Assembly (NCBI GenBank): GCA_947846985.1
Contig: CANTUZ010000024.1
Location: 682,001 to 746,000, forward strand
Origin: Fratercula arctica
Taxonomy: Eukaryota > Chordata > Aves > Charadriiformes > Alcidae
Direction: 5' to 3'
Length of the DNA: 64,000 bases
Shown here one piece after another: positions 1 to 12,286 of this stretch. The notes below the pieces were generated by a model. It did not search any database. It worked only from the letters and a program-made list of their open reading frames with translations, and had not been told where the DNA came from. Numbering within the stretch: the first letter of the stretch is position 1; every line of letters begins with the position of its first letter. A program made the position numbers and the translations under genes.

Positions 1-1403
1 TATGAGGATGCCATTTAATAGTCTCTGTCAGTGCTCTTCTTGTTTTATGTATGGATAAACATACGTCTGCACGAGCATGGTACCTGCAAGGACCATCTTA
101 ATTTATCAGTAGAGCAAAGCTGAGGCGTGGGGTGAGAACAGGCTCTGAGATGGGTCATGCCAGGAGTCACAACTGTGGTTCAACAAAGTTCAATGTCCTC
201 GTCATTTTTTTCCCCACTTTTTCCAGCTCAGAGTATCTCTTTAGAAAGAGGCCAGCTGATTTTAGTGGCTGAGCTCCCTGATTTTACATAACTAGTGAGC
301 ATAATACAAGTTTGTATATTATGAAGGGGAGTATACTTATAACCCTGAATACTGACTTTTGTTGCAACCCCTTGTTTTGGGACAAAATGTTGGATACAGG
401 CAGTAAGGCCAGCGTTGCCTGTTGGTATCGCGTGTTAAGCAATAGTCAATGCTGTCTGCTTCAGGGGAAAATATTTTTCCCAGTGGGCAGGCAGATAAAG
501 CGGTGTTCAATTAGCTAAGTTTAGCTTGGAGGTAATTCTCACTGGCAGCAGCAATTCCACCGGTGGTGTGGTAGGGATGTGGAGCAGACCATTGCAGAGC
601 TCATAACACATGGACACCTTCAACTGCTGGCTAATAACCCTTGGCAATGGAAAAATGAGTATTCTCTGAGCCTCAAATTACTTTTATACGCTTTCCTGGT
701 CAGGCTGGTGGAGAGGACACCTTTTTGGGCACAAAGTCCTTATTAGCCAAAGCCACCATGTAATTGATGTATTTATTTTGGAGGTTCCTGCCTCACCTGC
801 TGTGGTGTGCACACTAAACCACACACGTTTTTTGAGTTTTAACCTTCATAAATCTATCTGTGGTGTTTCGCTGGTCTCGGGCATGGATTGGATTCTTGAT
901 ATCTGCCTGCTGCTTTTGAACAGCGTAATCAAATGGATGTCTTAAGAGAGTTCCCTGCTCTTGTGGTGAGCTCTAGCTTGGTCCTTTAAGGTTTTATACA
1001 TCTTTCCTGCATAGCTTTACAGATAAAGGGCCGTTAAAGTCTTTTGAAGAACCTTAATATTTCAGTTAAATACTGAATAAATATTTGTCCTGTCAGCACT
1101 TTGAGTGCTTGAAGGTATTGATGGCTTTTCTGTGGCTCAGGTGTTATTTCTGTCTCCTGATGGATGCAAAGATGATGGTTGTTTTTTGTTTTCATTAAAA
1201 ACTTTAGTTTTTAAGGTGCTGGAATTTGATCCTTAAGCTTGTTTTAACTGGCAAATGGAGCTGACGTACGCTGTTTTGTTGCATTACTTCCTTATGGAGG
1301 CACTCTTTAGGTACTGAGTTTTGGCTGTGGTTCCCTGGTTGACTCATCACTTCTATTTAGTTGTCTTCTCCAGCAGTGCTTGAGCTGGCAGTTGTAATAC
1401 TCC

Positions 1404-1459
<56 letters not shown>

Positions 1460-3180
1460 AAAAAAAAACACAAAACAAAAAAAAAACATTTGACAACATC
1501 AGTTGTGTAGAACACTAATTAGCTTTTACGATGTGCTTTGGAAATGCTTTCAGAAAGCATTGGCGTGCCTACTGTGGGTGTTGTGAACCTTTATGTTCAG
1601 ATAAATGGACCCTGCAGTGCCATGAACCCCAAGCGGGCTGCGGCAGAGAAGGAAACGAGTCCCAGCACTGTGGGCTCCTCTCACGTTCGAGTGAAGATCT
1701 TGACTTTTCAAGACAGAATTAATACATTTCTAAAATAAGACTTAACATTTAGTTTTATCCTCAGCTAACTTGAAAATAGTAATTAGATATATGATTCCAA
1801 TGTTTTTGAGGAATTACTGTGGGGATAAATTACTACCCAACCGAAGCTGAGATAAAGACATATGTTGCAATTTACATGGTTATCTTCAATTATAGAAAAG
1901 GCAGAGACCATTTTCCAAAGGAATTACAAATATCTTATGTAATCCTCAAACATTATGACATGATGAAGATAAATCTTAGTGTGCAATTAAAGTAGGAAAG
2001 CATTCCAGCCATTTCCCATTGTTGTGGAAATCTTGATTGAGGTTTCTACTCCACAGTAGCATATAATACAATGAGGTCTAGTCCTGCCCTTCAAAGTCAT
2101 TTTGCTGTCAATCGGATGATATATACGATGTTTTCCTGAGATTCCTTGGAAAGGGAGAAATCTGTTCTGCAGCGTTACCACACCCGCCTCTAACTCCACC
2201 AAAGGAAGGCTTTTCCTTGCAAGAACACGCTGCTGCTGGGAGAAAGGGAGAAGACTTTGAGGTGAGGTTTACTACAACAGAACAGCCCAAATGAGCCCTC
2301 TCTGTTACTACAGAAGTAGCAAATTACCTTTGTTTTTAAGTAAAATGAAGTGTAAATCAGCATGGACAAGTTGCTACCCCCAGTGGCCCGGTGGGAGTGT
2401 CTGTGTGGCAAACGCTGCTGCCGTCCTTGGCGTCTGTTGCTGACTCGGCTGCTGAGTGTCAGCCACCACCTCATGCTGCTGTTTACCACGGATGATAACC
2501 CCACACTGGCGGTTGCAATTCATCAGTGACTGGGGTCCCAAAATGCATCTTCCACTTGTTCTACACGCGTAACACCTATTGTTGTTATTATAATAGCTTG
2601 AGGTGTCCCTTTATTGAAGAAGCGACTCACTGGAAAAAATGCCTGACAAGGTCTTGCGTAAGCCACACGCTATTTATTGCCTTTTTGACATCACCCAAAT
2701 CAGGTCATGATTTATAGCATCACGGTATGGGACATTTAATTTCATATAAAATATGGTTTTACCCTTTTTTCTTTTTTTATTGTCCAAGCTTGCCTGTTTG
2801 AAGTAATGCATGCTTGGTGTCTAATTGGAGCAGCCAGAGCTTTGACCAGACTTCGACTGAGGCTGATTTCACCACAAAACCATGAACCTCGCTACCCCTA
2901 GGATAAGAACACAAGTTATCCCTCACTTTTGCAACTTTTCCTGGGTTGAGTCAAGTACATCTTCTTCCGAGCAAATGGCTGTTTACCACCTGCCCAGGAA
3001 CAAGTCCATTCATGGAGGACCTCAAGCATGAACCGTGTAAACATTTTGTCTGTCTTCAGCATGCTGAGGCAGAGTGTCCCCTCTATATAAAGTTTTGAAA
3101 TAGCAGAGACTGGAAGGCAGTAAAGCACAGGTCATACGGGGTAGAAGGACAAACTAATAATTACAAAGAGCAATTTATTT
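1..3180. other. Gene-free left flank
   Basis: I see no gene in this stretch. It is AT-rich unique-looking DNA with only short chance reading frames, none with a beta-keratin core, an MTF start or a Cys/Gly/Tyr-rich composition. The only clear landmark is a long A-run at about 1408-1457. Given the divergent layout of the units to the right, the minus-strand partner of the first gene, if any, would lie left of the window. Confidence 0.6.
1408..1487 (+). repeat. Poly-A tract
   Basis: An uninterrupted run of about 50 A is followed by an A-rich tail broken by single C's. It could be the end of a retroposed sequence or a simple repeat. I saw no recognisable element body or target-site duplication next to it. 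Confidence 0.85.
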
Positions 3181-3229
3181 AAAACAATTGGCCTTCATTA
3201 GCCAAGTTAAGTCTTGAAAGAAATGTGTT

Positions 3230-3357
3230 TAGTAATCGATTAGGATGTTATACACATAGGTGATTCATGCTTTGGGCAGTCTAAGGGTGAGTATAAAAGG
3301 GCTCGACATCAGATCTTGTGAGACCATTTCTCTTGTCTTATTTTCCTTGTGAAGTAG
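3230..3357 (+). promoter_or_regulatory. TATA promoter and non-coding exon 1 of beta-protein gene 3739
   Basis: A TATA box (TATAAAA, 3292-3298) stands upstream of a short exon 1 (about 3325-3357). That exon ends at a consensus donor GTAAGT at 3358. This matches the promoter/exon-1 layout of the other genes in the window. The transcription start is inferred from the TATA spacing and was not observed. Confidence 0.75.
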
Positions 3358-3738
3358 GTAAGTTTCATCTGAATTACGCTTTCTAACAAAGCCTTTGTTT
3401 GTAGTTTTGAGTCAGGGTGAATCATGTGCAAATATTCTGATATCAATCTGAAGTTTTCTGGGTGTAAATTAATACATTTGTGCCTGTTCAGCTGTTGGCT
3501 TTGGTAAGTGCAGATCTGGACCATGAGCTCCAATTTTTCATGAAAACTTATTTCCAGGTGCTATTGTGTTCACTATGAGCTGTGTGGGTATCTTCTAGGA
3601 ACTGAGCTGGAAAAGCTCTGCCTTTCCCTCTAGCCTGTTGGTACTCTTTCATTATAATGTTTGATTGTGAAACTTCTAAGAATTTGTGCCTTATTTTTAT
3701 GCTATTCCCTTGTGCTTCAGATCAACCACAGCTGAAAA

Positions 3739-4065
3739 ATGGTGCACTCCTTAAGCCCGTGCACTGATGGCAGTGCCTCCCCGTGTGGGGTGGCTGTGCC
3801 ACAGCCCATCGCCGACAGCTGCAACGAGCCCTGTGTTTGGCAGTGTCCTGACTCCAGGGTGGTGATCTACCCTCCGCCAGTGGTTGTGACCTTCCCTGGC
3901 CCCATCCTCAGCACCTTCCCCCAGCAGAGCGTCGTGGGATCTGCGGGAGCCCCTGAAGTTGGAACTGGTCTCAGTGCTGCTGCCCGTGCTCCTGGGGGCT
4001 CACACGTTTATGGTGGGGCAAGATGGGGACGGGGATACCCGATTGGAAGCTGTAGACCATGCTGA
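3739..4065 (+). CDS. Divergent beta-keratin (corneous beta-protein), 108 aa
   Basis: This is a corneous beta-protein, expected to assemble through its beta-sheet core into filaments of cornified epidermis. Residues 1-31 are an N-terminal region with two Cys. The 34-residue core spans about residues 32-65 ([19 protein letters not shown], then [15 protein letters not shown]). A short Gly/Ala/Arg tail ends SCRPC. Unlike the claw-type array it has no long GGY repeat, carries Trp in place of Arg at core position 4, and has Tyr-Pro-Pro-Pro in the core. The intron is 3358-3720 (363 bp, acceptor TTCAG), and the ATG lies 18 bases into exon 2. The sequence is closest in style to short keratinocyte or feather-like beta-proteins, but I cannot assign the subfamily without a tree. 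The reading frame is intact. Confidence 0.88.
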   Translation: MVHSLSPCTDGSASPCGVAVPQPIADSCNEPCVWQCPDSRVVIYPPPVVVTFPGPILSTFPQQSVVGSAGAPEVGTGLSAAARAPGGSHVYGGARWGRGYPIGSCRPC

Positions 4066-4630
4066 ACCTAGTGAGAGCTGCTGCTGAAAGAAGAATGTCC
4101 AGGAGATGACAAGCGGGATGTAGATATGTGGTTGAGCCACAGGGTACAGCATTTAGGAAGGGCTGAGCATTTGGGACTGCCATTAAATGCATCTGTAGAT
4201 GCTCAGGTCTTCTGAAAAATCCATTTACATCCTTTTCAGATTACCCTTCCTGATTTTCTTTTTCTAATGTCTTCCTATCTTTAAGTGCTCCGATCTCAAT
4301 GCTATGGACTATATTGCTAATTCCCTGGGGGCTTGTGGGTATCACTGTGGCAATGCAAAGGGATCTGGTATGACATCCATTTTAGATCCCTTTGTAGGAT
4401 CTTTCCGTGGCTACTGATGTATTAAAAAAAGATTGTGGCGTCAACCAGCCTGTGCTCTGTTCCTGTGCTCTACGCATCTTGCTGTGATCAGGGCCGAGTT
4501 ACCAACACAGAGCTGCAACAGGGAAGCAACATCAGTTATTACATGAATCATCTTGCATCAAACCACAGGTTGTGGGCAATTTGTAATCTGTACTATATAA
4601 TCCTGCCTCTGTATGATCTGCTTCTTTCTC

Positions 4631-4636
4631 ATTAAA
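4631..4636 (+). terminator. Probable polyadenylation signal (ATTAAA)
   Basis: ATTAAA about 570 bases after the stop codon is followed within about 12 bases by TTGCAAC. This resembles the hexamer plus TGCATC signature at the other gene ends here. No AATAAA lies between the stop and this site. Confidence 0.5.
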
Positions 4637-4639
4637 CAT

Positions 4640-7600
4640 GACATTGCAACATGTTATTGGCCTCTATGCGTGTGTGCGTTCCCCTCTGCTCCTCCTAATT
4701 CAGGTGCCTTTGTCCTGCTGCACCAAGCTGATCCTATCTCTCTGCTTCAGGACAATGATCTTCTTGAGAGATTTGGTGGTGGGTTGTGCGTACACCTCTC
4801 TTCCATGGCAACCTCTATGCTGTAGCTGTCCCTTCATGAAAATGCTGCCCACATCTGTGCTTTCATTGCTCCTGGTCTTGCTCAGCTCTGTGGAGTGTTC
4901 TCCTCAATATTGGCTTTTCTGGCACAGTGTTACCTGTTGTCCTCAGACTCAACCTCCCCATCCAGGCAGTGACACAACGCACCAGAGCAGAGGTGCGTTT
5001 GCTGTCAAAAGAACAGAGTTAACAGTCACAAAAATTCAAGGTTCCACAACCCGGTGGGTTTATGTAGTTGGTGAATGGGGGGTAGGAGAAGAGACTGTCC
5101 CAGGGCATCAGACCTTGGTGATGCCAAAATGATCTCAAAGACAGTAGGCATCTCGAGATAAAAGAATGGTAAATTTCTGCTTCCATATGTAAAGTTAGGA
5201 GTGAAGGATGATTGACCAATCCTTTACTTTAATGTAGTTTCTTCTTTATTGTTATTTGGTATTTAAGACCCTGCTCATTTCTCAGAAGGCGTGCCAGCTT
5301 TGCAAGCTATTGCCTAGCACCCCGTTCTGTGCAGAACTGGAATAAGACAATTATCTCCACTCTGTGTTGATTGGCTTTTGCACACCAGGTAAAGAACCTG
5401 GATTTGGGACAGCACATGGAGAGTCAGGATTACTAAGAGGCAGCTGAAGCCAAGTGTTAATCAAGAGCAGCTATTTTTTTGAGTGTAAAAATTAATTTTC
5501 TGGCTTTACTGCTCTGCTCAATGTTTTGTAATGATGTAACCTATGCATGTGAAAAATGATGGTGACGTTCATTGATGGAATTTTGAATTTCTTCAGGAAT
5601 ATATTGATAATAAACATTTTACAAGCTTTCCATGCTGCTGTATGTGTTTGAAATGTTACGTAGTATATTAATACTCTGTTACAGAAACAGTATAATTCAG
5701 TATCGCAAACTGACATGAGAATGCTGGATTATTTCATAGCAGCGACTCTTTGGAGAATTATCCTTATGTGTAAGGAAAACATAGGTGACCAGGCATTGTA
5801 ATAGTGTGTAATTTACTGTTGGCAAGCCTTAGACAAAGTGATTAAACCAGATTGTCACCAACCGCAGAAATCCTTCCCTACAAAAGAGAAATCCCCCAAA
5901 CCTCAAAAGCCAGCCAAAGGAATCTTTATTGTTATGCTAATGGTGTATTTGGAAAGGAAATTAAGTTTATTATTGAGGCCTCTCAAGTTGCACTTTCCAT
6001 ATAATAAGCTGAGACTCGCAGCTCCTGACACTTGGTGTTTTGTGGTAAAGTTAGGAAATTTTCCCAGTGGATTTCTGTGGAACTATTTATAACACACCTT
6101 TTATTCCTTTTGGTATAAAAGCTACTCACGGGAAATGCTCTGAGGCTTTCAGAGGACTAAAGATACCAAGTATCTTACTAAGAAGCTACCAATAGCTGTT
6201 TATGATAGTAGAAGCATTTGTTAATGTCTACGAGGTTCATTATTGCATTATGGGATAGGAATATTCTGAATATTCCTATCTGAATATGGTGAATTTTGAA
6301 ATGCTTTGTGTTTCTCCTGTTGCTTCCAGTAAGGCCATTTTTCCTGTTTGCCCGCTTTCCCTTCTCTTAAAAGGTTTTGTTGTAGTATTGTACTCTTCAA
6401 GAAATATTTTGAAAAATGTTCTAGTCCAGTTTGTGCAATAAGCAGATGCCCGATTTCTCATTTGGGGTAAGTTTACTCTGCAAAAGTGATTTTTGCTCTT
6501 GCAGTGAATCTTTGTGCTGGAGGCATGTCCTGCAGCGTGCCTCGTGTGTGGGTTGTTCACAAGGTGCATTTAAATTGGTAATTTCCTACATGCACGCAGT
6601 AAATACATCCTGCTTCAGAGTGACGTTCAGGAGTTTAAATGAAATTACAGGAGTTAGTTTTCTGTTAGCTAAATTAACCATCTGTCATCTATTATGATAA
6701 TATCTTACAGACAGGCACAAAGTTCCTCTAATCATTCAACTTTTCTTAAGCCTTAGGGTGTAAAACCCTATGAAACAGGGAAAATACTCTTCACGCGCCA
6801 CTGAACAGATGTCTGAGAAACTCGGAGCTTCCTGAGATGTTAGGATGGATCCATGGGAAATGAGTGTTGGTGCTATTGGCTGATGCTTGGGAGGACAGGG
6901 AATGGTCTGGAACCCAGTTCTGGGGTCCAGACCAGATTTGTGACTTCAAGAACACCAGGGTGATTCAAGAATGAATAGGAAATAAACTGATCCAGTCCCT
7001 GTTTGGTAATTAAAGGCTGAGAGCCCTGTGGCAGGGGCGCCTGGGGTGGGAAGTTGGTTTTCCTCCCCATGTGGTGGTCGGGCTCCAGTGTTTCTGTAAG
7101 TTGGACCTGCAGCAGGGCAGGAGATCCTGACTGTGCCCTGGATCCCTGGAGCTGAGGCTGCTTCGCTGGGAGGCAGCAGCGAGGGGCATCAGGGCCCCCT
7201 AGTGCTCTGCACGGAGTTGGAACTTGAGCGGTGGTGTCTTCAAAGCAAACAGGGGAGGAAGGTGGTGCCCAGGTGGCTCTGAGGCAGCGTGGTGGAGGGA
7301 GGTGACAGGGCTGGGAAGGTTGGGGCTGGCAGGCAATTACAGCCTGTGGGGGATGTTCTCCAGGCATGGCTGGTGATTGCACCCGCTGTCGGAAGTGATA
7401 GTGCCTCTGGTAATGAACTGAGTGGGATGTGGTGATGGGAAGAAACATCATAAATACTGCTGTGTTGGCAAACATGGACCCAGTGTTAAACCGGGGCTGA
7501 AGAACCCTGGTCAGGCTGCAAATTTCACCCAGATCTTTCTCTTTCCGTGTTTTATCCTGTCTCTTTTCCTGTGCATCTCTGCGTAAGGCCTTCTGCACTG

Positions 7601-8700
7601 TACGTGCAAGTGGGAAAAGCCTTGCGTGCCAGAGGGCATCTGAGGGGGAGATAAGCTGAATTTATTGTGGTGGGAGAATCTACTGTTTCTTAATGTTTTC
7701 CCTGGGCAACCCAGCCCTTCTTGCTGCTGACAGCAGCTAGCAGAAGGATTACAAAAGGTATCTTAATAGCTTTGCCAATTTCAAAGAGTTGTACTAATTT
7801 ACTGCTGACTGTGCCCTACGAGGAGGCTTGGGTGGAGGTTGCTGCCCTTACCCTTTTCCTGGGGCGTCCTGATTTGGCTCTGTCTTGCTCAAAGTAGGAC
7901 ACAAAGAGGTGAGGTCTGAGCAGCGAGGCAGCAGACCAACCCATCTCGTGGCTGTGGCTGCTCCTTTTCAGACAAGGAAGCGGATCTGTGGGGCTCATCA
8001 TCTCCCGCAGTCCAGTTGAATGTCAAATGGTTTCAGTGAAAGAAATGCCATGGATGTAAAGAAACTGGGCTTGCATGGAATCTGCATGGTTTTGCCTAGG
8101 CTATGCTTGTTGAACCACCTTGTTCTGTGCCAGGTTATAATCTTCAATATTTTAAATCTAAATCAAGACTACTCAATCTCCTGAAGTGACACGGTAGAGG
8201 CTGACAGGAACTCCCTGAATAACCTGGCTGTTCAGTTTGCAAAGGAGATGTTCTCTCCAGCAGATGGTCATGACTTGGTTGCCTTTGGTCTTTTCTCTTA
8301 GGTGTCTTTAACCTTGAGTGTCATTGCTATCTTTCCTCATCAGACCACGAGACTTCCACTCAATCTCTTGCTGTGGAAAGTTAGTTTTCAAGCACAAAAC
8401 CCAGCTTGCTCCAGGAGTGTGTGTTTGGTAATACAGACAATCAGGTGATGCCCTTTCCAGGAGAAGTATTTGTGTAAACCCAGGGTCACAGGTTAGTTAA
8501 AATAAGGTAGAACTTCTTCCTACTCTGGGAAATGAGTTGCGGCTAGAGCATTTCAAATGGAGATGTGGTGATACTCTAAGAACTGGAGTCTAGACCTCCC
8601 TCTTATTGTACAGTTGGTTAGAGTGGCAGTGCTGCTGGTCCCTTTACAGTGGTGTATGAGCACAGACAAAAGGAGAAGACGATATCTGATACTACTAAGC
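4640..8700. other. Intergenic region without a convincing gene
   Basis: About 4 kb separate two gene 3' ends. A GC-richer patch at 6870-7600 contains a minus-strand frame open for about 200 codons from the first ATG (7475 down to 6873), rich in Pro, Gln and Leu. It has no TATA box or splice layout like its neighbours and no recognisable domain, so I do not call it a gene. A TATA-like site at 6114 is listed separately. Nothing else was recognised. Confidence 0.5.
6114..6120 (+). promoter_or_regulatory. Isolated TATA-like box
   Basis: TATAAAA sits in a GGTATAAAAGC context like the TATA boxes of the real genes. A consensus GTAAGT occurs about 350 bases downstream, at 6467. No plus-strand coding exon with family hallmarks follows. 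It may be a relic of a lost gene or chance in AT-rich DNA. Confidence 0.25.
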
Positions 8701-8707
8701 AGAGTAA

Positions 8708-8713
8708 TTTTAA
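8708..8713 (-). terminator. Probable polyadenylation signal of gene 9335-9619
   Basis: ATTAAA on the minus strand lies about 620 bases after the stop codon. It is followed by a TCTGC context similar to the paralogous genes. No nearer AATAAA was seen. Confidence 0.5.
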
Positions 8714-9334
8714 TGAAAATGAGAAACAGTGAGTAACAGAAAAAGTAAGTCTGAAGTTTTACAAAAGGTTCTTCAGCAAGCAGAGTGTCCCCAATGCTGG
8801 ATGATGCTCTCTTCTTGTGGAAACGGTGGAGTTTGACAGTCCAGACATATTTCTTGCTTGCAGAGTTAGTTGTAAATCATGTTCATTGCTGGATGAGGCA
8901 CAGCATGGATATATAGCCGGAGCTTCTCTACTAGGTGTCATCTTTGGTGAAGTTTATAGCTGAGCAAAGTGGACTTGTTCATGGTGGTTGCAGAAAACCC
9001 CTATTACTATGGCAATACACTTTGTGAATTAACTTAAAAGGCACTTAACTCACAGCGGAAAGTCTTGCTTTACTCCATCAACATGCTGTAAAGATACCTC
9101 AGTGCTTGCTGTAACTGAAATTGCCCTTTAGAGTAACAGTTGAAGAGACAGGAGATATTTGAGAGGGTTACCTATGGGGTAGTCTTACACAGCCTGGCAC
9201 CCACGTGTGCCACTGAGCTCAGCCAGAGGCACGGGTGCTCGGTGTTTCTCAGCACCATAACCTTAGCCATGAATCTGTGTCCTGCATTTCATTTCCTGGC
9301 TGCTATTTCTGCTGGTCCAGCATGTATAGCAGTT

Positions 9335-9619
9335 TCAATAGTTGTATCTGTTTCCGAAACGAGAAAAGAAGGGGTAGCCGTACCCAAATCCATACAAATC
9401 CCCATTCCCATAATAGCCCCCATAACCAATCAAGCCTCTGTTCCCATACAGGCTCCCAAAGCTTCTGTAGCCGAACGGGCTCCCATATCGGTACTGGTCC
9501 CGGTAGTAGCCATATGGGCTCCCAAATCGGTAGCCATTCAGGCCCCCAAAACCATAGAGGTCGTCGTAGCCAAACTGTGGGTAGAACCCATCATCATAGA
9601 GGTCCCTGTAGAAAGTCAT
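9335..9619 (-). CDS. EDMTF-type epidermal differentiation protein, Tyr/Gly/Phe-rich and cysteine-free, 94 aa
   Basis: The protein starts MTFYRDLYDDGFY, the Met-Thr-Phe hallmark of the avian EDMTF family, whose members are small EDC proteins thought to act as cornified-envelope or matrix components. It has about 21 Tyr, 22 Gly and 11 Phe in 94 residues, in GYR/FGS/LYG steps, with several Asp and Arg and no Cys at all. That is striking, because its three MTF paralogues here carry the conserved N-terminal Cys set and a Cys-Pro-Cys end, while this one ends RYNY. The ATG at 9619 was chosen because it gives the MTF start and lies 21 bases after the acceptor TTTCAG (exon 2 begins at 9640). The intron is 9641-10519 (879 bp). 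It is divergent from 13190-13555. Cross-linking would have to rely on residues other than Cys (inference). Confidence 0.85.
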   Translation of the reverse strand: MTFYRDLYDDGFYPQFGYDDLYGFGGLNGYRFGSPYGYYRDQYRYGSPFGYRSFGSLYGNRGLIGYGGYYGNGDLYGFGYGYPFFSRFGNRYNY

Positions 9620-10344
9620 TGTTCGTTGATGCAGGTAAACCTGAAACATACACCCAGAAGCGAGGTGAGTTTATGGGTTGCTGACAGCAGGAGGAAAGGC
9701 TCAAAGCTTGGACAGAGCTGAGGAAACGCAACTCCCTCCCTCCTGCAGGTCTTTTTCCTCCTCTTACCTACCTCATTTATTTTTCTAATCTCCTGAATCC
9801 CAAACAGCTGTTCTATTTTTTTCCCCCCTCAACTTTTGAAAATGGCTGACGATGCATAGAAAATATGGTTTTAATCAACAGAGAACTGAACTTTCCTCCC
9901 CCAGAAGTTAGAGAAATTTGAATAAATTAACAAAAAATATGCCAGTTCAGACACCCATGCTTATTCAAATGAGTCCAACAGCCTATCACATGCATCTCCT
10001 TATGTCCCATAGTGCTGTGTACCACTCAATGTGGGATAAACTCAAAGAATGCAAAGAAATGGAGGAATTTCCTTCCAGAACGTCTACTTAAAGTAGTAAA
10101 TGTTTCATAAAGTTTTTATCTAGGGATTTGAATTCCCAAAACCCAATGGAAATAATCTGGAACTGAAAAAGACTTAGGACTTCAAAACTGTGGTAGTAAA
10201 CTTCAAATTTTCAGTGCTTTAAGGCCAACATTTAAATAAGCACCGGAAGAGCGAAAAGTTTCAGTGAAGGAATTTCTTGTTGTTGGCAGAGAATTTTATG
10301 CTTGAGATTAGCTCCAAAATGTCACAAAATTTCTCACAGAACAT

Positions 10345-10490
10345 CTTGTACATATACACAGACAGATGTTACGTATGTCATATATATGTACACACCAGTG
10401 CGTTTATATATATATATCCATGTGCACACACACAAATATTTATATGGAAGAACACGTAGACATATACACATGCAAATATACATATATCAG
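10345..10490. repeat. AT/AC-rich simple repeat inside the first intron
   Basis: A low-complexity stretch of TATA, CACA and ATAT runs lies just inside the intron of the minus-strand gene. It is microsatellite-like and has no coding content. Confidence 0.6.
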
Positions 10491-10517
10491 AGAGTAGAGT
10501 CAAGTCAATATTGACTT

Positions 10518-10760
10518 ACCTGGTTCACCGAGGGGAGTAGGTCGAGAGAAGTGAATAGAACTTCGGAGTTGTGGGTCCGTATATATACCTTCTTAAACTT
10601 AGGTGTTATACAACTTATCTTGTTGCATGTATTATTCCTTCAATTGATGTAATTGGAGTCAGTGATTTTCATAGTTTCAAAGTTTGATGTTATGACACAC
10701 ATGTAATACCTTTAGAATTTCTTTCATCTTAAAACAAGAAGAAATGGGCTCAGCACATTT
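10518..10760 (-). promoter_or_regulatory. Promoter and exon 1 of gene 9335-9619
   Basis: Exon 1 ends at 10520, with donor GTAAG reading leftwards. A TATATATA box lies at about 10580-10587. About 50-90 bases further upstream is a conserved module containing ATTACATCAATTGAAGGAAT. Related modules precede the genes at 23122 and 60369 and, more weakly, 13190 and 16187. Confidence 0.75.
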
Positions 10761-11204
10761 CTAGTAAAATTGCATGGAATTATTTGTAGTTGGATGGATA
10801 GGAATAATTTTGGAAGATGTTCAGACCATTACTGGTTACGCAATCTGCTTGTAGGTACTCCATTTGCTTGGCTTTTGCATCTATAGTGCAATGCATTGGG
10901 GAGTAAAGGAGTTGGCTTGTCTTTGGTGTGCCGAAACGTAGCAGAGCTTCTATTCAGCATCGTCATGACCTGCCCATAACGCCCAGTGATATTGGTGGGG
11001 ATCTCTTCCCAGCGGCTTTGCTTGATTTTTTTTGTCTCAGGTTCTACAACAGTGATTTGGAAGGAATTTTTCATCTGTCTTTTGAAGGTTCCCAAATATT
11101 TCTTCCTATTTTAGAAGAGTTTTTTTTAATAGTGTTTGACTTTCATAAAACACAATGCACAAGGACTTAGAAACAAGAGACCTTGATGTGTCTTGTAAGT
11201 GACC

Positions 11205-11420
11205 ATATTATTAAATCTGGGGGTGTCTTTCGGTGACAAACTATTAATATTTAAATACTGCAACACTTTGCAAATTGAAAACATTAATGAGTGTTTATGA
11301 AGTGCTTTGGTATTCAAAATTCTGAGGAAGCCTCAACATCCTGCTTGCTCATTATTGCCCTTATTTTATATTCAAATTAATGCCAGAAATGAGGTGAAGG
11401 TCATACAAGGAGTTTTGCAG
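11205..11420 (+). repeat. Central conserved element, copy 1
   Basis: A non-coding segment contains CTATTAATATTTAAATACTG, then GGTATTCAAAATTCTGA, and ends GGTCATACAAGGAG. Clearly related copies lie at 18955-19165 (+) and 25825-26015 (-), each between the two promoters of a divergent unit. Here it lies about 620 bp from the minus-strand TATA and 800 bp from the plus-strand TATA. A role as a shared enhancer or boundary is inferred from position and conservation. Confidence 0.65.
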
Positions 11421-12094
11421 TAAACCCCAACATTCCTCACTGTTGTACTGTATTTGATACATGTGGTTGATTCTTTGCGAAGAAAATATTAGCATGATTC
11501 CTTGGAAAATAGCTTTTTGTAAATCTCACAAAATTCTTATCATTTATTATTTTCCAGACCAAGTTCGTACTTGCTTTCTGCGCTTTGTTCTGCTGAACTG
11601 GCGGTCAAGTCCTCTCGTGAACTGAACTGCAAACAATGCCGTAGTCCTATTTCTGCTGAAAACATTCTTTCTGCTCATGCAGTAGCATGACTTTTATTCA
11701 CCTTGAACACTTTGGAGGAATGCAATTAAGATTTATTTGTAGTTTGTGCAGGGCGTGTTTCCTGAAGTTGCTATGTAGTTCAATATAAAATACCTAAATA
11801 CGTGTTTGTTTCCTTTAAACGGGAAGCCCGTACCATAGTACATCAGTTTCTGGTGAAGAACAGATATTTTCACACAAGCGTGAAGGTTTTCCTCTTTTAC
11901 TGAATATTTCTTTCCCTCCAATGGCTTTGGGAATTTATAAACACTTTATATAATATAGAAATAAACTTCAGTTTTGACAGTGAAGACAATAAAATGGTAT
12001 CAGGAATGCAGTTGGCCCAGAAAATTCTAAGATGAAAGAAACCTGTAATACATGTGACATATGGGAGGCTGGGAACACACTAATAATCCCAAAC

Positions 12095-12286
12095 AATGAA
12101 GAAAATTATATTAATTGAAGATATGACGTGTACAGGCAAATTTGTTTTTCAACCAATAAGGCTACAAACCTTTTGAATACACAGGGCGTCTTAGATAAGC
12201 CAGGCAGGCAAAGAAACAGTATAAAAAGGGCTCAGAGCTCCAGGCTCCTCATCAGCTCTCTTGCCTTCCTCCTCCTGGTGAACTCG
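12095..12286 (+). promoter_or_regulatory. Promoter and exon 1 of gene 13190-13555
   Basis: A module with ATTAATTGAAGATATGACGT at about 12112-12131 contains a CRE/AP-1-like TGACGT. It is followed by the TATA box (12220-12226) and an exon 1 of about 40 bases ending GGTGAACTCG at 12286, before a GTAAG donor. The same ATTAATTGAAG...TGACGTGT module occurs at 20014-20040 without a gene. Confidence 0.8.

Noticed and set aside
6873..7598. Minus-strand frame of about 240 codons, rich in Pro and Gln
   Set aside because: The first codon is GTG. From the first ATG it is 200 codons. It has no recognisable domain, no EDC-style promoter or splice acceptor and no low-complexity repeat, and lies in GC-richer non-coding DNA. 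It is possible but unsupported.
9140..9721. Plus-strand frames opposite the cysteine-free MTF gene
   Set aside because: Their repeats of Ile/Pro/Val or Ser/His/Gly mirror the Tyr/Gly codons of the real minus-strand exon, which has promoter, splice and MTF hallmarks.
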